DNA of 64,000 nt from Denticeps clupeoides. Lineage: Eukaryota > Chordata > Actinopteri > Clupeiformes > Denticipitidae. Under the pieces are notes generated by a model. That model was not told the origin of the DNA, did not search any database, and saw only the letters and a program-made list of their open reading frames with translations. This document shows, one piece after another, positions 58,401-64,000 of this stretch. Numbering within the stretch: the stretch's first letter is position 1; each line of letters opens with the position of its first letter. The translations under genes and the position numbers were made by a program. The stretch lies in assembly GCF_900700375.1 (NCBI RefSeq), contig NC_041726.1:11470982-11534981 (forward strand). The letters are read 5' to 3'.

Positions 58401-61400
58401 GCAGAGGGGCGGTGTGGGAGAATTTGGGAAGGTTGAAGATCAGTCTTAAGTGAACAGTGAGCATTTGATACTTGCAGCATTGTGTTTTTAGAGTAGCTCT
58501 CTACTTGTGTGTTCTCTACATACAGTTTTGCGACGGTAATGCATTCAAATTATTTCAGTGTAGGTTTGAAAAGTAAATACCCACTTTCAACATATGCCAT
58601 TTTTTTTTGCACTCCTAGTTTTGTTTAAAGCCACATTAAAATGCTTTGGAAATGCAAGTACTGCTCTGCCATCTGCAAGACGAGCACAGTTTTTTAAACA
58701 CTACAGGCTGAAACAAGAACTGAGCCCTTTCCTTGCTTGCATCAGGAATGTATGTGTACATTCAAGTCTCTCAATGCACTCCATAGCCATTTCTCCCGCT
58801 TTCACACCAGAAGCACAGATCAACCGCAAACTGAGGATGCTGAAATTAAGATTCGCTGTTTGTCATGTGAATTTCGGTGGGTTGATATTTCTCTTTTCTT
58901 CTTGTAATGGTATTGATGGTTCAATACATAAACTTGTTCTCCCACCTTCCATTGTGGTATTTCTCTATATGGACAAATAAACTGATATAAGATATATTTC
59001 CTTTGTTCTACATTCAAGTGTGTTTTATACCACTTTGCAGAGCACAGAGCCGACAGCCATTAGATGCCTTGTCCTGAGAGGACTTCCAATAATTCTTGGA
59101 GATGACGCATCTATGTTCTTCCAAGAGCAGTTCAGTGAGTAAACCCTTTCTCCATTTGTACCATTCAAATATCAAATTGTGTAATATACCACCTACTGTC
59201 ACAAAATGAAAGACACCTACATATATATATGCACACAAAATGTCTCTAATAGCTTGTTTACAGTGCCTAAAATAAAACCACATTGAATGATAAAAATCAT
59301 AATATTATATAATTCTATACAGCTGATTGTAGACAAATTGCTGTTAACCTGAATATTCTCCTTTTGCCTTGTTTCTTGCACTATGTAGAGTCTTACTGAG
59401 GGAGACTCCATGGACAGTGGGACTATTCTGCTATGAGGACAACAGTGTAGCAAGGCCAGCATTGCCACAACTCAACCCCTCAAGAGTGGGTATCATCCTA
59501 GAGGGCAACCAATGGAAGCACTCACCAACCTACCTCAAGCAATGTGCCTCTTGTTTGGCTCTACCTACGCACTTAACCTGCAGCACCCGAACTGCTTGAA
59601 AAACACTTTTACCTTCATTCAGCAGGTAATGCTTAATTTAGGTTGAAGCTGAAGAATGAGCTAGCAGGGTAACACAATTGTGCTTATAGCACAGCTCTTC
59701 ATGTCTGTGTCTGGATTGTCGCACAATTACTTTGCACTGATTAGAGCAAATAGGCTTGCAGTTGTTAATTTTGTATCTGATTCTTCTTGTGCTAGATGTG
59801 TCTGGTATTGTATTTTTATAAAATATATATTTTACAGAGTGCACACTTTAGAAGTTTAATTTTACCAACCCTGGTCCTTACTGCATAGTTGTTCTTTAGG
59901 CTGATGCTCCTAATGCCCGCTTTGTTGTGTGGCACACAAAGCATTCAGTGTTTTTTCTTTTGCACATATGCAGTATGCTACTACATGGTCAGTGGGGTTT
60001 TTGGTGGGGTTTTTTTTCAAGCTTAAGAATTGTTCATAGAGCAAACAATAAAATTCTGTGCTCTGATTGTATTTGGATTGAAATTGTTTAATATTTCAAT
60101 ACACGTGTTCTATTTGTTGCATTATAAAAAGGTACTGTAGTAAACTAATATTTGCAGAAAAAAAATTAATCACTGTTATTTTAGATTTTCATCTGGTCTT
60201 TTATTCAGAGCATCATTGTTACACATTTGTTGGTTTGTTGTGTGTTTCAATAAGATAAATTAAAAGTGCTGCATTGTGTGGTCATTCACAAAAGAATTTT
60301 CTTATCACAATTATTTTAATTTGTATAAATTATTTGACTTATTATATTACGTTCTGACTATTGTACTTCTAAGTAGCCTCCAATTTTCTTTTCTATTGCT
60401 GAGTACATCCAACTTATACAGTTTACAGTGTAGATAAAGGAATGTTTTTTGTATTACGTATAGCCACACTGAGCTTGTCCACAGTATTTGAAAGTTCTGG
60501 TGAAGACTATAGGTATTTACCTGAGGAAAGACAGCTGGAACTTTGCCATTTTGGTAACAGCTTGTGCATCTGCTAAAGATCCAGCCATGCAGCAGAATAT
60601 CCGGTCGTGCACTTGGACTAGTTTGTTAATAACTCTGGAGGACACATATTCCCTGTGGGATTCACAAAAGTATTTTTATGGTCAAAATGTAACAATTTAA
60701 ACTTAAAACCACTCCAGAAATATCCAGACCACAAAATTAAATGTTGCCTGTTCCATGAATCACAACCTGTATATTAATTTCTGTATTATTTAGTAAATAC
60801 ATTTTAATGCAGTAACTACAGTACAGGCCAAAAGTTTGGACACATCTTCTCATTCAATGTGTTTTCTTACTACAACTACACTACAAACTACAGCTTTACC
60901 CTCAGGCTTTCAGACAGGCCTGGGATTAAAGACACTCACCCACCAATAGAAGCCCTGGAGTCAGAACCAATGACGACGCCTCCTCTGAACCTCACAGCAA
61001 GTATAGTAGTCTAAGATCAGAATTAACAGTAATACATCAGCAATCATCGTTGCTCTCTGGATAATAACTATATGGACAAAAATGAGTGAAACGTAACAAG
61101 CAATGGCACGATCTACGCAGGATGAATGGCTGGATGAAAAGGCGCCTCAGGTGAAAGTGAAAGTAACACGAAGGCGAACGATTCCGAACAAATCCACCCA
61201 AAAAATGTTTTTTTAAATGTCGTGAAATCTGAATAAGTTAAACGTGAGCCCCTTACAGACGAGACGGGATGAAAGCATTTGTAATGTCTGACTAAACATG
61301 GATAATTCACACATTTAGGCTGCATTGCATAATGAATAGGCGGAATGCGGGTATTGATCGGTATTGATCAGTATTTATCAGTAAAGTCTGTACTTACTCC

Positions 61401-61433
61401 AGTGCTGACGCCTTTTACTTGGGACGCCGACAT
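55407..61433 (-). CDS. psmb12: Proteasome subunit beta type-12 (fish beta1-type immune subunit)
   Basis: A beta1-type catalytic proteasome subunit of the fish MHC class I region, related to psmb6 and psmb9. Six exons: 61398-61433, 60940-61010, 60521-60652, 56715-56844, 55633-55777, 55407-55534. They give 213 residues. The short propeptide [12 protein letters not shown] precedes Thr1 of [20 protein letters not shown]. Asp17, Ser129 ([10 protein letters not shown]), Asp166 and Ser169 (GRDNVSGG) are present. One residue is added after Gly23 (SIGGEYVSSR), so the catalytic Lys is residue 34. S1-pocket equivalents are Ala20, Ile31 and Met45, hydrophobic rather than the Arg45 of PSMB6. Intron 3 is 3.7 kb and full of repeats. 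It is head to head with psmb13. The name rests on lineage features; an unusual psmb6 or psmb9 duplicate is the alternative. Confidence 0.88.
55584..55610. repeat. Nine-base tandem repeat (three units) in psmb12 intron 5
   Basis: CATGAACAG is repeated three times without a mismatch, about 50 bases from the start of the last exon. Confidence 0.85.
55871..56590 (+). mobile_element. Tc1-like transposon relic in psmb12 intron 4
   Basis: The outer ends TACAGTACAGGTCAAACG and TTTTGGCTTGTACTGTA are inverted repeats. Inside, inverted copies of the region with CATGTGGAGTTATGTACTTA flank a transposase C-terminus ([20 protein letters not shown], the DDE-domain end). The front of the transposase is missing, so the element is a dead deletion copy. 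A family B SINE split its right end. Confidence 0.8.
56377..56562 (+). mobile_element. SINE (family B), full length, inside the Tc1 relic
   Basis: It runs from GGTGGTAGTAGCCTAGTGAG through GGGTTCGAATCCCACTTACT to the tail TAAGTCACTCTGGATAAGGG, ending at AAATGCTGTAAATG. Matching GTGTG/TGTGT flanks suggest a short target duplication. The inverted-repeat sequence of the host Tc1 resumes after it. Confidence 0.8.
57183..57476. mobile_element. Non-autonomous Tc1-type element (MITE) in psmb12 intron 3
   Basis: The left end ATCAGCCATAACTGTATGAC plus CACCTG is mirrored at the right by GTGATCATAATATAATGGCT plus GAT. This terminus (GATCAGCCATAACATTATGA) is one I recall from fish Tc1 elements. No transposase is left. 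Confidence 0.6.
57906..58480 (-). repeat. LINE ORF2 C-terminus with 3' tail in psmb12 intron 3
   Basis: On the - strand it encodes [20 protein letters not shown], then [20 protein letters not shown], and in a neighbouring frame [20 protein letters not shown]. This is the conserved C-terminal text of L2/CR1-type reverse transcriptase proteins. It ends in a tail GGGCGTCTGCCAAATGCCGT plus AAATGTAAATG that is nearly the same as the family B SINE tail. The copy is broken by at least one frameshift. Confidence 0.75.
58600..59630 (+). pseudogene. Decayed copy of a multi-copy fish C2H2-type protein gene
   Basis: Three pieces in order resemble a protein family I recall as repeated in fish genomes. 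The first is [19 protein letters not shown]2H2-like (58660-58730). The second is [20 protein letters not shown] (59058-59117). The third is [20 protein letters not shown] then [17 protein letters not shown], followed by GTAATG (59514-59628). They are out of frame with each other and separated by intron-like or non-coding sequence. Orientation is opposite to the host gene psmb12. The function of the family is unknown to me; it may travel with transposons. Confidence 0.45.
60818..60868 (+). mobile_element. Solo Tc1 inverted-repeat end in psmb12 intron 2
   Basis: CTACAGTACAGGCCAAAAGT and TTTGGACACATCTTCTCATT, then CAATGTGTTTTCTT, match the end of the Tc1 relic at 55871-56590. Only this end remains. 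Confidence 0.65.
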
Positions 61434-61609
61434 CTTTGGATGTTCTCCTCGCGAACAGGGAAGCGCAGCTTAGGACTCTTTCATGCCGGATTTGATGTGT
61501 TTTGGCGACACGGTGGGAACAGCGACCCCCTTCGACCATAAACTGTAACTGCACCGTGAAGCCAGCCTGCCGTGTCGGGGAACAACGAGGAAATTCTCCC
61601 CGTGTGGAC
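61434..61609. promoter_or_regulatory. Bidirectional psmb12-psmb13 promoter
   Basis: Only 176 bases separate the psmb12 start codon (-) from the psmb13 start codon (+), so the two must share promoter DNA. The region is moderately CpG-rich with no clear TATA box. A weak NF-kB-like GGAAATTCTCC lies at 61589-61599, within the likely leader of psmb13. Confidence 0.7.
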
Positions 61610-63993
61610 ATGGCGCTATCAAACTTTCTCGAGCTTCCAGCGTCGGGGTTCAACTTCGAAAACTCGGCAAGGTAGGAGCGGCACGTTTCTGTCGCCATGC
61701 TCGATATTTTTTTAAACGTTTGCAACAAGCGCATAATACAGTACAGCAGGCTGATGTAAAAACCGAAAGTGAAGTCACTTCAGGTGAAACACTCCAAATT
61801 GCATTATTATTCCACGATCCATAAATCTCTTCATGATCATTGTCTGTTGTTGGACTTCTGAAATGTAATAATTCACACTATGATAAACCATCATTTATTT
61901 TTTAAATGCATGTAAATCTCTGTCCTAGAAATGCTGTACTCGAGAATGTGCTTGGAGAAGGAAAGACCAAGACCCCCAAGCCGATGAAAACGGGGACCAC
62001 GATTGCTGGAGTTGTTTACAAGGTACTTTTTAAGATGCACCAAAACTCTGACTTAATCTATTCTTAATATAATCACACCAATTCGTTTGAAGAGGAGGAC
62101 TGTATCTATTTTTATATTACTTAATTAATATGATGCTTACCAGGCATACAGTATATGAAAATTAATATTGCATTAAGTCATTAACATGCTTTATTTTTCC
62201 CCCCTCCTGCACAGGATGGTGTGGTGCTGGGAGCGGACACCAGGGCCACTTCAAGTGAGGTTGTGGCTGATAAGATGTGTGCAAAAATACATTACATTGC
62301 TCCTAATATATAGTGAGTATCCCGAAACTGGATCATTAATGATCACAATGATCATTAAGGGTCTCAAACATATGATCAAGTGTTTGATCCTCTGCATATG
62401 CTTGTGTGCAGCTGCTGCGGTGCAGGTACTGCAGCTGATACAGAGAAGACCACCGACCTGCTGTCCTCCAACCTCACCATCTTCTCCATGAACAGCAGCA
62501 GGAACCCACGCGTCATCATGGCAGTCAGCATCCTACAGGACATGCTCTTCAGGTCAGTGAGTGGGCCGTTGTTCAGTCACTTGCAGGTAGTAAAATAAGT
62601 ATTGAACATATCACCAGGTAAACATATTTCTAAAGGTGCTATTGACATGAAATTCTCCTCAGATGTCAGATACACACAAAGAAGTCAAATCATAAATTAA
62701 GTAACGTGTAAAAAAACAGGGAAAATGTAAGGAGCACACTTTTTAAACTTTCTGGAATAATAAGGTCGCAAAGCTCTTTGGTTTTACCCACACAAGACGT
62801 TTCTTGTGTGATGAGACACCTTTTTATTCAGTTGGGACTGAACCAGCTGCTGATATTAATTTGCACTAAGTGGCAGGATTGCCTTCTAATTCCTGATAGA
62901 TTTTAGCCGTGTCATGACATTACATGTGTTCAGTACTTTTTCCCTGTGTCATTCCATTTTATTATACACGTTTATGAACATCTATGGTTGTATTATTTGC
63001 GTGTGTGGATAAGATCTAATGTATATGTGAAGAATGTACAACCTTGCTGATAGGAATGTAAACTGAAAACTTTGATAACTCTATTTTATTAAGTGCTCTT
63101 GCTCAGTGTTTAGCTGTCTAGTTTTGTTTAGCATTATTTCATCTGTGCCATTCAATATGCAGGTACCACGGTCAAATTGGAGCCTTTCTGATCCTGGGAG
63201 GAGTGGACTGCACAGGCAGTCATCTCTACAGTGTTGGTCCTTATGGAAGCGTGAATGAAGTTCCATATCTGGCTATGGGTAAGTAGTGATTTACATTCGG
63301 CATAATTTATCTAAAAAGGTCAACAATGTATTATAACAAAGTGAATATACTTTACTGCTGTACATAGGAACATTTCTTTTTCATGCAAAAATTCATTTAA
63401 AAGTGACAGTTACACCATTTATCATAATTTATCCACATAAATGAGGGTTTAATACAAAACCATAAAAATACATCACATATGGGAACAAGACATAAAAGAC
63501 GAGGATACGACACAACCAGGATATTAACAGTGACAACAATCAGAGACAAGACCTGGCAACATGAAATCCTGGTCCAGAGTACCAGAAAACATCAGCATCA
63601 TGACACTATTACATACATCAAATATGTATAACTCTATATAGATAAAATAATCAGAAATGAGACTGAAGTTCACCTTTAGTGCTAAAACATTCAAAATGTA
63701 TTTTGGAGAGGCAAGTATGGAGCCTTCAAATATGAACCAAAAATGGCCCTATGTAGTGATAATTCTTTTTAAAACATCATTCTTGATTTCTGTGATTTCT
63801 GTGCTGTGTTTGCCTCCCTCAAAAACAATTTCTCAATGATAAAGGATTATTATATTATTTAAGAAATACTGTATTAAACACGCACTTCAAGACAACATTA
63901 AGGATATATTTTTGCATATATCTGTTTCTTGTAGGTTCAGGAGACCTTGCAGCTATGGGAATATTAGAAGATGGTTTCAAGCCTAGTTTGGAG
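61610..63993 (+). CDS. psmb13: Proteasome subunit beta type-13 (fish beta2-type immune subunit), partial
   Basis: A beta2-type (trypsin-like) catalytic proteasome subunit related to PSMB7 and PSMB10 and found in the fish MHC class I region. The visible exons are 61610-61671, 61929-62022, 62215-62312, 62412-62552, 63163-63278 and 63935-63993. They encode 190 residues; the 3' part lies beyond the window. The propeptide [20 protein letters not shown] continues to KPMKTG, and Thr1 is residue 44. The mature start [20 protein letters not shown] shows Asp17, and Lys33 is in CAKIHYIAP. Pocket residues Ala20, Cys31, Gly45 (NIYCCGAG) and Glu53 fit cleavage after basic residues. Later text includes [20 protein letters not shown]. 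Gene order and text favour psmb13; psmb10 or psmb7 is the alternative. It is divergent from psmb12. Confidence 0.87.
61765..61774 (+). promoter_or_regulatory. IRF/PRDM1-like element in psmb13 intron 1
   Basis: GAAAGTGAAG fits the ISRE core GAAANNGAAR. It lies 94 bases after psmb13 exon 1 and about 330 bases upstream of the psmb12 start, so it could serve both genes. Confidence 0.4.
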
Positions 63994-64000
63994 GTATTCA

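Noticed and set aside
61378-61734. 118-codon - strand frame starting at 61734
   Set aside because: It crosses the psmb12 first exon and the psmb13 first exon in antisense; the short start MSASQ with a good donor fits the proteasome family instead.

Overview
This window is vertebrate nuclear DNA, almost certainly from a teleost fish. The protein-coding genes are split by GT-AG introns, and two tRNA-derived SINE families, several LINE 3' ends and Tc1-like relics lie between and inside them. The tap2-psmb9-psmb12-psmb13 cluster is the fish MHC class I antigen-processing core. psmb12 and psmb13 are, to my knowledge, immunoproteasome-type genes kept in fish and sharks and absent from mammals. I cannot name the species.

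Layout. 1-1.7 kb is a 3' UTR on the + strand, possibly mtss1 by position. ndufb9 (complex I subunit, -) lies at 1.9-4.0 kb. A pile of repeats fills 4.1-5.8 kb. tatdn1 (metal-dependent nuclease family, +) is at 6.1-8.3 kb, rnf139 (TRC8 ubiquitin ligase, +) at 11.6-14.3 kb and tmem65 (mitochondrial inner-membrane protein, +) at 16.1-24.8 kb. These genes match a block I know from human 8q24.13. Next come dnajc8 (-, 28.1-30.5 kb) and hnrnpr (-, 34.3-37.2 kb), whose human relatives are on chromosome 1p. About 8 kb of mostly repeat-derived DNA follows (38-46 kb), with a decayed tRNA-Tyr and diverged duplicated blocks.

The last 18 kb is the antigen-processing cluster: tap2 (-, 46.5-51.7 kb), psmb9 (-, 52.5-54.8 kb), psmb12 (-, 55.4-61.4 kb) and psmb13 (+, from 61.6 kb and cut by the window end). 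The beta1-type subunits psmb9 and psmb12 and the beta2-type psmb13 would be assembled into immune proteasomes that make peptides. TAP2, with TAP1 (not in this window), would pump those peptides into the ER for MHC class I. psmb12 and psmb13 are head to head with 176 bp between start codons. NF-kB-like and IRF-like motifs sit near tap2, psmb9 and psmb13, as expected for cytokine-induced genes.

All gene models were built by hand from splice sites and reading frame. For each complete gene the exon lengths sum to an intact open frame close to the length I recall for the human protein. Small RNA fossils include a U1 snRNA-like copy in a tap2 intron, a tRNA-Thr-like sequence at 9.5 kb and an intron-containing tRNA-Tyr-like sequence at 40 kb. 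I saw no retrovirus, Polinton or CRISPR array.
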